DNA of 64,000 nucleotides, taken from CAVUCH01 sp963763095 (GTDB lineage: Bacteria; Acidobacteriota; Vicinamibacteria; Vicinamibacterales; JAENWD01). Position 1 is the stretch's first letter. Every line of letters starts with the position of its first letter. Made by a program: the position numbers and the translations under genes. The stretch spans positions 1 to 64,000 of the forward strand of contig CAVXNR010000012.1 of NCBI GenBank assembly GCA_963763095.1, read 5' to 3'. The notes under the pieces are model-generated. The model was given only the letters and a program-made list of their open reading frames with translations, made no database searches and was not told where the DNA came from. Positions 48,799 through 58,050 of the stretch are shown here, piece by piece.

Positions 48799-49363
48799 AT
48801 GGATCTCGTACGAACGGTGGTCGCGGTCGCGCTGACCGTGGCAGCCACAGCCGGCGCCGCGGCGCCGGCGGGCCCGGAAACGTTTGTCGCCACCGCGACA
48901 ATGAACACCGCGGGCGGTGTCACGGCGACGGCGCCGGTCACGATCGTCGTCGCGCGCACGACACCCGAGGACGAACGGCAGAAGCTCGCGCAGCGCGTTC
49001 ATGACCGGAGGCGAGACGGCCCTGCGTCAGGCGCTCAGCGGGCTACCTCCCACAGGTTCGGTGCGAATCGGCAATGCGTCGCCGACGCCGGCGCGAATCA
49101 CGCTCGACCGGCCGACCGACAAGGGCCGGCTCCTGACGATTGTCACCGACCAGCCGATTCTGTTTGTCGGCGGCGGCTTTCCCGACGCAAAACCCAAAGA
49201 CGGCTACGGCTTTGGGGTCCTCGACATCGAGGTCGATGCCAAGGGGAACGGCTCCGGCACCCTCTCCGCCGCCGCCAAGGTGAAAGTGGCGCAGGGAGCG
49301 TTCGTCGTTGACGAGTACGCGTCGCAGGCGCTGCGTCTGACCGGCGTCCGGCCGGAGCGGTAG
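48799..49363 (+). CDS. Exported hypothetical protein, paralogue of 35495-36070, frameshifted
   Basis: The restored protein is about 188 residues with a signal peptide (VVAVALTVAATAGAAAPA). The body resembles the protein at 35495-36070 over TTPEDERQKLA, GGETALRQALSGL, LLTIVTDQPILFVGGG and YGFGVLDIEVDAKGNGSGTL. The frame shifts at about 48990-49000, where removal of one C gives LAQAFMTGGETAL. GAGGAG directly precedes the ATG. It is divergent from the atp operon. No known domain is recognised. Confidence 0.65.
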
Positions 49364-49569
49364 GTGACGGCCGTAGGGTGACGGGATGGGACCGCGGTCG
49401 ACGGGCGACTCCGGCCTGCCGTGGTGCCTCTGCAATGTCGTGGGCCGGCACCCGCACGGCATTTGTCGCGGCAACCGCGCGATTCCCGCAACGTGTTCAG
49501 CACCACGCGCTAAGCGCGCCACGGCGGGCTGCGGAATCGACTGGAACGAGTGGTGCTGTGGGACGTGTC

Positions 49570-49899
49570 ATGGTCCGCCTGTGTGTTTCGCTGGACGCGG
49601 CGTCCGTGCGAGCGGCGCAGGACCTGCTCGACGCGTTCCGCTTCCTGATCCCCGCGACCAGGCTGGAGCCCGGCTGCATCGGCTGCAGTGTCTGGAAGGA
49701 GCCGAATGCGACCGTGCAGTACACCGAGGAGTGGAGGACTGAAGCGGCGATGCGCGAGCGGGTACAGTCGCACTCGTTCACGCTGTTGCTGGCGATCCTC
49801 GAATCCGTGCAGCACCCGAGCGTGCAGTTCCATTTCGTCACGGCGACGCGAGGGCTCGACTACCTGGCCGAGGTCCGCGGGCAGAACTCGGGATTGTAA
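49570..49899 (+). CDS. Antibiotic biosynthesis monooxygenase (ABM)-like protein
   Basis: The 109-residue protein begins MVRLCVSLDAASVRAAQDLLDAF and continues TRLEPGCIGCSVWKEPNATVQYTEEWRTEAAMRERVQS, the ferredoxin-like ABM/YgiN-type fold with the conserved E-W pair. The start is uncertain (ATG 49570 or upstream GTG); no strong ribosome site is seen. It lies 12 nt upstream of the PPK2 gene. Such proteins are heme-free monooxygenases or stress proteins. Confidence 0.55.
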   Translation: MVRLCVSLDAASVRAAQDLLDAFRFLIPATRLEPGCIGCSVWKEPNATVQYTEEWRTEAAMRERVQSHSFTLLLAILESVQHPSVQFHFVTATRGLDYLAEVRGQNSGL

Positions 49900-49911
49900 A
49901 AGGTCCCTTCG

Positions 49912-50686
49912 ATGAAAGCAGCGAAGTACCGAGAAGGAGCTGAGGAAGCTCCAGGTACGGCTCTGCCACCTGCAGCGGTGGGTGAAGGAGAAGGGGCTGC
50001 GCGTCGTGATCGTCCTCGAGGGGCGGGACGCCGCCGGCAAGGGTGGCACGATCCGCGCGCTCACCGAACGCGTCAGCCCGCGCGTCTTCCGCGTCGTCGC
50101 GCTGCCGGCGCCGTCGGACCGTGAGAAGAACCAGGTGTACATGCAGCGCTACCTGCAGCATTTTCCCACCCGAGGAGAAGTCGTCATCTTCGATCGCAGC
50201 TGGTACAACCGCGCCGGCGTCGAGCACGTGATGGGCTTCTGCAGCGAGCAGCAGCGCGACCGCTTTCTGCGCCTGTGTCCGCTGGTCGAACAGTTCCTTG
50301 TCGACGGGGGTACGATCCTGATCAAGATCTGGCTCGAGGTGAGCAACGAGGAACAGAAGCGGCGCTTTCAAGCGCGCATCGCCGACCCGCTGCGGCAGTG
50401 GAAGCTGAGCGAAATGGACCTGCCGGCACGGCGGCGCTGGTACGCGTACTCCCGCGCGCGAGACCTGATGCTGGAGAAGACCGACACGCGGGTTGCACCG
50501 TGGCACATCGTCCGCTCCGACGACAAACGCAGGGCGCGTCTCAACACGATCGGGCACGTGCTCTCGCTGCTGCCATACAAGAAGCTTCCGGGTACGAGGA
50601 TCAAGCTCCCAGCGAGATCGACCAAGGGCGCCTACGACGACAACGCGTCGATCGCCGGCCGTCGCTTCGTGCGCGAGCGCTACTGA
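49912..50686 (+). CDS. ppk2: Polyphosphate kinase 2, short frameshift at the N-terminus
   Basis: The restored protein is about 258 residues. It interconverts polyphosphate and nucleotides. The Walker A GRDAAGKGGTIRALTERVSPR, the lid RDxxDR-type region (VALPAPSDREKNQVYMQRYL) and Walker B VVIFDRSWYNRAGVEHVMGF of the PPK2 family are all present, as is PWHIVRSDDKRRARLN. The ATG at 49912 starts MKAAKY; one base must be removed near 49930 to reach EKELRKLQVRLCHLQRWVKEKG. It is probably a class I or III single-domain enzyme. Confidence 0.86.
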
Positions 50687-50700
50687 CGCGGAGGGTGGCG

Positions 50701-51834
50701 ATGAAAACGCTCGTGGTCGCCGTGAGTGCCCTGCTGACGCTCAGCCTGCCGGGTCCGGCCGCCACGCAAACGTCACCGGAGGCGCTCGACAAGCTCTTCG
50801 GCCCGATCGCTCTCTACCCGGACGCGTTGCTCGGCCCGATGCTGTTGTCGGCCGAGAACCCGTCCAGGATCGGGGCGCTGAGCGAGTGGTTGCGCAGCCA
50901 CGAAACCCTGAAGGGCACCGCGCTCCAGGACGCCGCCAAAGCCTCCGGGTTCACCGACAGCTACGTCGCGCTGGTGCTGTTTCCGCAGGTCGTGAACACG
51001 ATGGCGGAACAGCTCGAGTGGACGACGAAGATCGGTCAGGCGTTCACCGCGGATCGTTCCGCCGTGTTCGGCAGCATCCAGCGGTTGCGAACCAAGGCGA
51101 AGGATGCGGGCAAGCTGGAAAGCAATGCCCAGCAGTCCGTCACAACCGAGAAGACTGCCAGCGGACAACCGGTCATCGTGATCGAACCGGCGAACTCGCA
51201 AATCGTCTACGTGCCCCAGTACAACCCGCAGACGGTCTACGTGCCCTCCACCGTGGTCATCGAAGAAGACGACGACAGCGACGCGGCGGTCGCCGCCGGC
51301 CTCATCGGCTTCACCGCCGGGATTGCGTTGGGCGCGGCGATGGATAACGACTACTACTACGGACCGTACGGATGGGGCGGCGGCTACCGCATGTACGACG
51401 ACGCATGGGACGACTGGTACGACAATCGCGAAGACGCCAGAGAAGACGTGATGGATCACCGCGAAGACGCCAGAGAAGACGTGATGGATCACCGCGAAGA
51501 CCTCGCGGAGGAGCGGGGGGATCGGGCGCGCAACTCGCAGGAAGAGCGCACCGAACGGGCGCAGACACGCACGTCGACAGCCGCGGAGCGCACCGACGCA
51601 CGCACGACGGCGGCGACCGACCGCACCGAGGCTCGGACCACCGCTGCCGCCGATCGAGTCCCGGCCGAGGCGCGCGGCCAAAGCCAGCGCGCGACCAGCA
51701 CCACAGCCGATCGCAGCGGCACCCGTTCGGATGCGTTCTCCGGTTATTCGAACGGTGCGTCCCAACGTGCGGCCAGCTCGCGCGGCGCGAGCAGCCGTAG
51801 CAGCTCACGCGGCGGCGGCGGCCGCCGGCGATGA
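50701..51834 (+). CDS. DUF3300-domain exported protein
   Basis: The 377-residue protein has a signal peptide (LVVAVSALLTLSLPGPAATQ). The DUF3300 domain spans residues about 25-190 (LFGPIALYPDALLGPMLLSA, YVALVLFPQVVNTMAEQLEW, SQIVYVPQYNPQTVYVPS). A short hydrophobic glycine-rich stretch follows, then a charged tail with the 11-residue unit REDAREDVMDH twice in tandem and a low-complexity TER/AAR region. GGAGGG precedes the ATG. The stop overlaps the start of the DUF2950 gene (ATGA); the two families are usually neighbours. Confidence 0.8.
   Translation: MKTLVVAVSALLTLSLPGPAATQTSPEALDKLFGPIALYPDALLGPMLLSAENPSRIGALSEWLRSHETLKGTALQDAAKASGFTDSYVALVLFPQVVNTMAEQLEWTTKIGQAFTADRSAVFGSIQRLRTKAKDAGKLESNAQQSVTTEKTASGQPVIVIEPANSQIVYVPQYNPQTVYVPSTVVIEEDDDSDAAVAAGLIGFTAGIALGAAMDNDYYYGPYGWGGGYRMYDDAWDDWYDNREDAREDVMDHREDAREDVMDHREDLAEERGDRARNSQEERTERAQTRTSTAAERTDARTTAATDRTEARTTAAADRVPAEARGQSQRATSTTADRSGTRSDAFSGYSNGASQRAASSRGASSRSSSRGGGGRRR
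51427..51492 (+). repeat. Two tandem 33-bp units inside the DUF3300 gene
   Basis: The 33-bp unit encoding REDAREDVMDH occurs at 51427-51459 and again identically at 51460-51492, followed by a partial third. It is in frame and expands the acidic linker of the protein. Confidence 0.8.
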
Positions 51835-52806
51835 GGAGCACCACGGCCATGGCGAGCACGTCCCGGAGGGGGTTGTACCTCGCGGCGGCCCTGGCGGTGA
51901 CGTCTGTGATGCTCGCCACGCTCGCGGCCTGCCGCCGGACCGAGAGCGCTCCGCCGGCCCCGGCCTTCGAAACTCCCCAGGCCGCGGTCATCGAACTGGC
52001 GAAGGCGGTGAAGGGCGGCGACCTGGCCAAAGTGATGGCGATCTTCGGGCCCGACGCGCAAGCCCTCGTCGATACATCCGATCCCGTCACGGCGCGCCGC
52101 AACCAGCAGGTCTTCTCCGTGGCGTTCTCCGAATACTGGCGGGTGGTACCCACAGGACTGGGCCGGGCGACGCTCGTGGTCGGGTTCGAGGAGTGGCCGT
52201 TCCCCATCCCTCTCGTGAAGGACGGAGGGAAGTGGCGTTTCGACACGGCGGCTGGAAGGGAAGAAATTCTCGCGCGGCGCATCGGACGCAACGAGCTGGC
52301 GGCGATCAGGGTCTGCCGGGCGTACGTTGCCGCTCAGCGTATCTATGCGAAGTACGGGCACGACGGGAAGCCAGCCGGCATCTATGCTGCCGCTTTTCGC
52401 AGCGATCCCGCACGCGAGAACGGCTTGTACTGGCAGGCTCGCCACGGTCAGCGGCGGAGCCCCGTGGGCGACCTGCTTGCGGCGGCTTCAATCGATACCG
52501 TCGCCGTCGCACGTCGCGCGTCGAACGAAGGGCCGCAGCCCTTCCACGGCTACTACTTCCGCATCCTCACGGCGCAAGGGGCCGCGGCGTCCGGCGGTGC
52601 GCGGGATTACGTCCGTCGATGGGAAACTCACCGGCGGCTTCGCGCTCGTTGCCTGGCCGGCGCAGTACGACGTGACCGGAATCGTGACCTTCGTGGTCAA
52701 CCAGGACGGCGTCGTCTTCGAGCGGGATCTCGGCCCCGAAACCGACGCGGCCGCGCGGGCCATCTCGAGCTACAACCCGGATTCGACCTGGGCGGCGAAT
52801 CGCTGA
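51831..52806 (+). CDS. DUF2950-domain lipoprotein, frameshifted
   Basis: The restored protein has about 325 residues. It starts with a lipoprotein-like signal (LAAALAVTSVMLATLAACRR) and shows the DUF2950 pattern: ETPQAAVIELAKAVKGGDLAKVMAIFG, GRNELAAIRVCRAYVAAQRIYA, YYFRILTAQG and GFALVAWPAQYDVTGIVTFVVNQDGVVFERDLG. The frame changes at about 52612 (one extra C; DYV then VDGKLTGG). The start overlaps the DUF3300 stop. Function unknown; the DUF3300-DUF2950 pair is a common envelope module. Confidence 0.78.
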
Positions 52807-52860
52807 CGAACGGCCGGGCGTCGCGGCTGAAAGCGAGGCGCTCGTGACTGAGCCACTCAT

Positions 52861-52922
52861 GTGGGGCAGGGCTTCAGCCCTGCAAATCGGTACGCGCGAG
52901 CAGGCCTGAAGGCCTGCCCCAC
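52861..52922. repeat. REP-like inverted pair (two hairpins)
   Basis: Left arm 52861-52883 (core GCAGGGC-TTCA-GCCCTGC with GTGGG in front). Right arm 52900-52922 is the inverted counterpart (core GCAGGCC-TGAA-GGCCTGC followed by CCCAC). The two arms flank a 16-bp spacer. It lies between the convergent DUF2950 and sensor-kinase genes and could form a strong hairpin. The left arm is identical to 46824-46846. Confidence 0.75.
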
Positions 52923-52986
52923 GTGACTCCACAAGTGAATCGCGGGTGTAGGCGAGCGATGCTTCTCGAACCGTGTGACGCGCCGA

Positions 52987-53803
52987 TCAATCGAGCGGGC
53001 GGCCGGATGCAGAAAAGTTCAGCGGCAAGGTCTCGGTGGCGAGCGGGAGCATGACGGTCACCGATGTGCCCCGTCCTGGCTCGCTTTCCACGGATATCCG
53101 TCCCTGAAGCTGCCGGATGGTCAACGCAACGGAGCGGAGTCCCAACCCGGTGCCATTCGGCTTGGTCGTGAAGAACGCGTCGAAGAGACGATCCTTCACC
53201 TCGGCGGTCATGCCGCAACCGGTATCCGTGATTCTCACGCGCGCGTAAGGGCCACGACGCAACTGTCTCGATCGCCGCGGGGCCGGCGTGAGCGATCGCG
53301 GTCTCGATGGTCAGCACGCCGCCGTTCGGCATTGCGTCGTACGCGTTCAACAGCAGGTTCAGCAGGACACGTTCGAGGGCACCCGGTCCCGCGAGGACTC
53401 TGAGCGGCTCCGGCCAGCGATCGAGTCGCAGACGGATCGCGTTGTCTTCGACATGCGACAGCGTCGCGGCCGTCCTGCGGACCACCTCGTTCAGATCGGC
53501 GAACGTGCGTGCCGACGTCTGCGGCCGCTCATCGATCAGAAGCGCTTCGATCAGCCGCACTGCCCGCTCTGCCGAGCGTTGCAGTCCGCTGAGCCGGTCG
53601 GCCGGACCGTGCGCCACGCCGTCACGGATCGCGTTGACCGACAACGTCATGACCGTCAACTGATTTTTGAGATCGCGCAGGAGCTGCACGATCTCCATGT
53701 CGGTGAGATCGACGTCAGGCGCCCGGCCGTCGTCAAAGCGGACGCCCTCGACCTGTTCGGCGGACACGCGTCGGCTGTAGCGTCTATTGAGAGAGCTAAT
53801 CAT
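52987..53803 (-). CDS. Histidine-kinase-like protein lacking the usual phosphoacceptor His, frameshifted
   Basis: The restored protein has about 272 residues. The HATPase is clear: N-box LLNLLLNAYDAMPNGG, G1 box TDTGCGMTAEVKDRLFDAFFTTK, and GTGLGLRSVALTIRQLQGRISVES. In the HisKA helix the expected HDFNN-type motif reads LLRDLKNQLTVM with Arg (codon CGC) where His is normal. The frame switches around 53258-53265. An ATG at 53803 is preferred because a promoter with transcription start near 53868 is predicted; the frame is open to another ATG at 53866. No sensor domain or partner regulator is seen; it follows the crp/fnr-type gene. Confidence 0.68.
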
Positions 53804-53874
53804 CAGGGTGAATCGAGGCGAGAGGGCGGACTTCCATTTCCGGCCTGCGGCAGTCATCGAAAACAACAGCAGCC

Positions 53875-53880
53875 ACTATA
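53875..53880 (-). promoter_or_regulatory. -10 element (TATAGT) of the sensor-kinase gene
   Basis: TATAGT on the minus strand is placed so that the FNR-type box centre is about 42 bp upstream of the predicted transcription start near 53868. Confidence 0.4.
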
Positions 53881-53903
53881 AGCCGCACCGCCGCCGAACC
53901 GGG

Positions 53904-53917
53904 TTGATTCAAGTCAA
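53904..53917. promoter_or_regulatory. FNR/CRP-type operator (TTGATTCAAGTCAA)
   Basis: The palindrome TTGAT-N4-GTCAA differs at one base from the FNR consensus TTGAT-N4-ATCAA. It lies between the Crp/Fnr-type regulator gene and the sensor-kinase gene, centred near -42 relative to the predicted start, the class II activation position. Confidence 0.55.
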
Positions 53918-53953
53918 GATTGGAGTGGAATTTCTCGCGCTACACGTCTTGCG

Positions 53954-54682
53954 CTACACGGCGGCCGCGATTTCAGCGAGCCCGGTTGCGTCGACGATCC
54001 GTACGAGGTGGGGGTTCTCGAAATGCACGAGGTCGCGACGGAGAAGCTCCCTGATGGCACGACTGACGCTTTCCGGTGTCAGGCCGAGATAGTCGGCGAT
54101 GTCGGTGCGCGACATCGGCAGCGGAACCTCCCGCTCGCGGCCTGTCGAACGGTCTCTCCGCGCCGCCATGAGCTCGATGAACATCGCGAGCCGCCCGACG
54201 GCGTCGCGCCGTTTGATGATCACGGCCCGCCGGTGCGATTCGCGCAGTTCGTGAGTCACCTTGGCGAGGAACTGGAACTGCAGCTCGGTGTCGCGCTTGA
54301 GGAGCAGCGTCAGCTGGCCAATGGGGAGCCGATAGAGGGTGACCCGCGTGACCGCCTGCGTGGAATTGAGGTATCGCCCCCTTTCGGCGAGCCCGAACAG
54401 GTCACGTCGAAACAGGAACACACACAGCTCCCGCTTGCCGCTCCGCAGGTCGCGGTAGCTCTTGACGGCTCCCTCCATCACCGCGAAGACCGAATCGGCC
54501 GCGGCGCCCTCGCGATAGATGATCGTTCGTGCAGGCAGCCGTAGACGGGTGCCGATCAGCATGAGCTGTTCGCGCTGGCGGCTCGTCAGCACGATCGTGT
54601 CGGTCTCGGCCGTTGTTTTCAGAAAGGGAACTGCGCGAAGTGACGGAGCCGGCTGCGCGTCCGTCGCGCCCACTTTCCTCAC
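53954..54682 (-). CDS. Crp/Fnr-family transcriptional regulator
   Basis: The 242-residue protein has a cyclic-nucleotide-binding-like beta-roll (residues about 40-125, GTRLRLPARTIIYREGAAADSVFAVMEG), a long dimerisation helix and an HTH_Crp domain with the recognition helix MSRTDIADYLGLTPESVSRAIREL. The E-x-x-S-R signature (TPESVSR) is the FNR type that reads TTGAT half-sites. The cluster cysteines of FNR are not present in the N-terminal part, so oxygen sensing by a 4Fe-4S cluster is not supported. It probably acts on the box at 53904-53917 in front of the next gene. Confidence 0.86.
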   Translation of the reverse strand: MRKVGATDAQPAPSLRAVPFLKTTAETDTIVLTSRQREQLMLIGTRLRLPARTIIYREGAAADSVFAVMEGAVKSYRDLRSGKRELCVFLFRRDLFGLAERGRYLNSTQAVTRVTLYRLPIGQLTLLLKRDTELQFQFLAKVTHELRESHRRAVIIKRRDAVGRLAMFIELMAARRDRSTGREREVPLPMSRTDIADYLGLTPESVSRAIRELLRRDLVHFENPHLVRIVDATGLAEIAAAV

Positions 54683-54965
54683 CGCTTCCCTCCAATCAGA
54701 TCACGCCGGTGACGACCAACAAGGAGTGCACGCCGGTTGCCACACACGAACGGCGCGCTTCCTGCGCTCAGGCCCCGCCGGGTGCGCTGTTCTGGCGCGG
54801 CACCCTACGGGGGGCCGTCACGGCACTGTCGTGCGTCCGGCATATCGGATGACCTCCGCCATTCCGGGGGCGGCCGGCTGCCCGCGGAACGTTGGGCGAG
54901 CCGGGCATCGGCACATCGTTCGCAGCATTCTCAGGCCTGCCGTGCGGTCGGTTGATGGAGGGATG

Positions 54966-56624
54966 ATGGGTTGGCGTGGATGGAACCTCGTGGGTGCGTG
55001 CGTCGTGGCGGTTTCTGTCACCGGTGCGGCGGCGCAGCCGCCGGCGGCTCCCGCGCAACCTCCCGCGGCGACGCCCGCGAAGAGCGCGCCGGCCGCCGAT
55101 CCGCTTGCCCGCGACACGCCGCGCGGCACGGTGCTGGGGTTCCTGAGTGCCGCGCGCAAAGGTGAGATCGCAGTGGCGCGCCAGTACCTCGACACCCGTG
55201 CCGACGAGGCGGCGGCGCAGGCGCTCGCCGGGCAACTGTTCGTGGTGCTCGACGCGAAGCTGCCTGCACGCCTGCCGCAGATCAGCGACGATCCGCTCGG
55301 GTCGCGCGCCAATCCTCTCGCGCCTCACCTCGAAGTCGTTGGTGCGATCGAGGCGGAGAGCGGCGAGGTGGAGGTGATCCTCGAGCGGGTGGAACGCCGG
55401 GGATCCGATCCTGTCTGGCTGTTCTCGAAGGCGACCTTGGACGCGGTCCCCGCGCTCTACCAGGAAGTGACCCGTCGCGACGCCGCGAGCCGGCTGCCCG
55501 ACTTCGTCGACCGCACGGGGCTCGGCGGACTGAAGCGTTTCGAGTGGCTCGTGCTGCTCGGCGGGATTCCGCTGTTCTTCATCGCCGCCGCGCTGGTGAA
55601 CCGGTTGCTGGTCGCGATCGTCCGTCCTCTGTGGCGGCGGTTCGCGGCTGATGCCACCCGGCCGATTACCAACGTCTTCCCGCTGCCGGCGCGCCTGCTG
55701 ATGTTCGCGCTGCTGAGCCACTGGCTGCTGCCAGCCTTCCCGCTGTCACTGCGCGTACGCCAGTTCTGCTTCAGCGCGGCAGGCGCGCTCGCGATTGTCG
55801 CGGTCGTCTCTCTGCTGATCATGCTCAACGCGGAGCTCGAACGCGTCCTCCTCCGGCGTCGGATCTCGAGCGGTGACCCCACGGCGACTGCCGCGCTCCT
55901 GCGCGTCGTCCGTCGCGTGGCCGACGTCACCTACGTCGTCGCAGGATTGGGCGTGATGCTGCGGCATGTCGGCGTCGACCCGACGCCGACCCTCGCCGGG
56001 GTCGGCGTCGGCGGCATCGCCGTGGCGCTCGCGGCGCAGAAAACGCTCGAGAACATCATCGCCGGCGCCTCGCTGATTTTCGACCAGGTGGTGAAGGTCG
56101 GCGACTTCCTGAAGATCGGCGAGGTCGCCGGGACGGTGGAACACATCGGCCTCCGTTCGACTCGCATGCGCACTCCCGATCGAACGGTCGTCAGCATTCC
56201 CAACAGCCAGATCGCAGGCGCCACGCTCGAGACGATGTCGGCACGCGACAAGTTCTGGTTTCACCCGGACGTGCGGCTGCGCTACGAGACGACGCCGGCG
56301 CAGTTGCGCCGCGTCCTCGACGGATGCCGGCAGCTGCTGGCCTCGCATCCATCCGTGCTGCGTGAGGACCAGCGCGTGCGCTTCCACCGGGTCGCGCCGT
56401 ACTCGTTCGACGTCGAGATCTTCGCGTACGTGGCGGCCCAGGACTGGAACGAGTTCCTCCAGATCCAGGAACAGCTGCTCTTCGGCGTGACCGAAGCGGT
56501 GGAGCGTGCCGGCACTGCCCTGGCCCTCCCCTCGCAGACGACGTATGTGGCGGGCCGGGAGCACCAGGAAGGCGAAGAAGGTCCCCTCGCTGAGGGACGC
56601 GGCGCGCTGACGGGCCTACGGTGA
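54966..56624 (+). CDS. MscS-family mechanosensitive channel with long N-terminal periplasmic domain
   Basis: The 552-residue protein has a signal peptide (VVAVSVTGAAAQ), a Pro/Ala-rich linker, a periplasmic domain of about 170 residues, and membrane segments (LVLLGGIPLFFIAAALVN, LMFALLSHWLLPAF, AGALAIVAVVSLLIML, VADVTYVVAGLGVML). The channel core is MscS-like: TLAGVGVGGIAVALAAQKTLENIIAGASLIFD for the pore helix, then GDFLKIGEVAGTVEHIGLRSTRMRTPDRTVVSIPNSQI in the beta domain. ATG 54966 has GGAG 5 nt upstream. It releases solutes at osmotic downshift. It is divergent from the Crp/Fnr-type gene. Confidence 0.85.
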   Translation: MGWRGWNLVGACVVAVSVTGAAAQPPAAPAQPPAATPAKSAPAADPLARDTPRGTVLGFLSAARKGEIAVARQYLDTRADEAAAQALAGQLFVVLDAKLPARLPQISDDPLGSRANPLAPHLEVVGAIEAESGEVEVILERVERRGSDPVWLFSKATLDAVPALYQEVTRRDAASRLPDFVDRTGLGGLKRFEWLVLLGGIPLFFIAAALVNRLLVAIVRPLWRRFAADATRPITNVFPLPARLLMFALLSHWLLPAFPLSLRVRQFCFSAAGALAIVAVVSLLIMLNAELERVLLRRRISSGDPTATAALLRVVRRVADVTYVVAGLGVMLRHVGVDPTPTLAGVGVGGIAVALAAQKTLENIIAGASLIFDQVVKVGDFLKIGEVAGTVEHIGLRSTRMRTPDRTVVSIPNSQIAGATLETMSARDKFWFHPDVRLRYETTPAQLRRVLDGCRQLLASHPSVLREDQRVRFHRVAPYSFDVEIFAYVAAQDWNEFLQIQEQLLFGVTEAVERAGTALALPSQTTYVAGREHQEGEEGPLAEGRGALTGLR

Positions 56625-58037
56625 CGGTGGCGGCGCAAAGCTGCCACCCAGCGCAAGGTGCAGGTTCACGCGCTGTACGCGCTGCTCGGCCTGGACGCGG
56701 ATCAGGGCCGACTCCGTCGCCAGCAACCCGAGCTGGCGCTGGGTGACGAAGCGCAGGTCGGTGCTGCCGACGGCGAACTGCGACTGCACGATCTCGAGCG
56801 CCCGCCGGTTGTCGGCGAGGGTCTCGGTCAGGATGCGTTCGCGATCGCGCGCCGCGAGCTCGGCGGAGAGCGCCGCTTCGACCTCGCTGAACGCCTGCAG
56901 GCCGACGGCGGCGTAGGCCGCGACGGCCTGTTTCTGTTCCGCCGTCCGGATCTCGACCTGGGTCTTGAGCGCACCTCCGCGGAAGATCGGTACCAGCAGG
57001 TTCGCGCCGAGATTCCAGATCGGATTGTCGCGGTCCTCCAGGACGAAGAGATCGCTCGAGATGCTGCTCACGCCGGCCGTGAGGCCGATCACCGGCAGTC
57101 GAGCCGCCTTCGCTTCGCCGATCCGGTTGAACGCCGCGGCCACCCGACGCTCGGCGGCGATGACGTCAGGACGCCGCTCCAGAAGTTGCGAGGGCAGTCC
57201 TGCCGGCACCTCGGTGCTCTGCGTGGGCAGCTGAGGCGTGACCGCCGCCGCACCCGACGGATAGCGCCCGAGCAGGGCTTCCAGGCCGCGGATCGCCTGT
57301 TCGCGCGCGAGCTCGATCTCCCGCAGGCTGTCGCGATAGGTCCCGACCGCCGCGCGTGCGGCGAAGACATCTTCTTCGTTGCCCACGCCGACGCGGGCGC
57401 GGTCGCCGGCGAGCCGGACCAGCCCCTCGGCGTCGCCGACCGTGCGACGAGCGAGGTCGGCCTGCAGAGCCGCTTCCGCGGCGAGGAACCAGCTCCTGGC
57501 CACCCGCGCGGCGATCGACTGCCGCGCGAACGCGAAATCTGCCTGCGTCGACGCGGCGTCGGCGCGCGCCGCCGCGCGTCCGTAGCGCACGCGGCCCCAC
57601 AAATCCACTTCCCAGCCGATGGTGAGCGCCACCCCGCTCAAGCCGGAATTGTCGCCCGACATCTTGCCGCCGCCGCGCGCCAGCACGTCGACCGACGGAT
57701 AGAGCCTGGCGCCGGCGAGCCTGGCGTGGAGCAGCGACTGTTCGACGCGAGCGGCGCCGACCCGGAGGTCGGCGTTGTGCACCATCGCCTCGTCGACCGC
57801 CGCCGTCAACTGCGGATCGGCAAAGGAGGCGAGCCAGTTGTCGGCCGCTGCGACACTGCTGGCAGCCGCTGCGGTCCAGGCCGATGGGACCTGCACGGCG
57901 GGCAGCGCATCGGCCTTGAGCGCGGCGGTGTCGGGCGGCGACTTCAGCACGCATCCGGCCGCCAGGGCGACCATCACGGCAAGCGGCAGCACAAGGCGAC
58001 CCGCGCCTCCGGTGAACGAGCGATTGCGGCTCACCAT
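56616..58037 (-). CDS. Outer-membrane efflux lipoprotein, NodT/OprM type
   Basis: The 473-residue TolC-like outer-membrane factor has a lipobox (VALAAGCVLKS) so it is acylated, and two OEP repeats (residues about 60-260 and 270-460) with the NodT signatures DPQLTAAVDEAMVHNADLRVGAARVEQ and LPSQLLERRPDVIAAERRVAAAFNRIGEAKAARLP. It forms the outer channel for the HlyD-type adaptor encoded 13 nt upstream. It converges with the MscS gene, overlapping by 9 nt. Confidence 0.87.
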   Translation of the reverse strand: MVSRNRSFTGGAGRLVLPLAVMVALAAGCVLKSPPDTAALKADALPAVQVPSAWTAAAASSVAAADNWLASFADPQLTAAVDEAMVHNADLRVGAARVEQSLLHARLAGARLYPSVDVLARGGGKMSGDNSGLSGVALTIGWEVDLWGRVRYGRAAARADAASTQADFAFARQSIAARVARSWFLAAEAALQADLARRTVGDAEGLVRLAGDRARVGVGNEEDVFAARAAVGTYRDSLREIELAREQAIRGLEALLGRYPSGAAAVTPQLPTQSTEVPAGLPSQLLERRPDVIAAERRVAAAFNRIGEAKAARLPVIGLTAGVSSISSDLFVLEDRDNPIWNLGANLLVPIFRGGALKTQVEIRTAEQKQAVAAYAAVGLQAFSEVEAALSAELAARDRERILTETLADNRRALEIVQSQFAVGSTDLRFVTQRQLGLLATESALIRVQAEQRVQRVNLHLALGGSFAPPPSP

Positions 58038-58050
58038 CCTCCTCTGCGGA

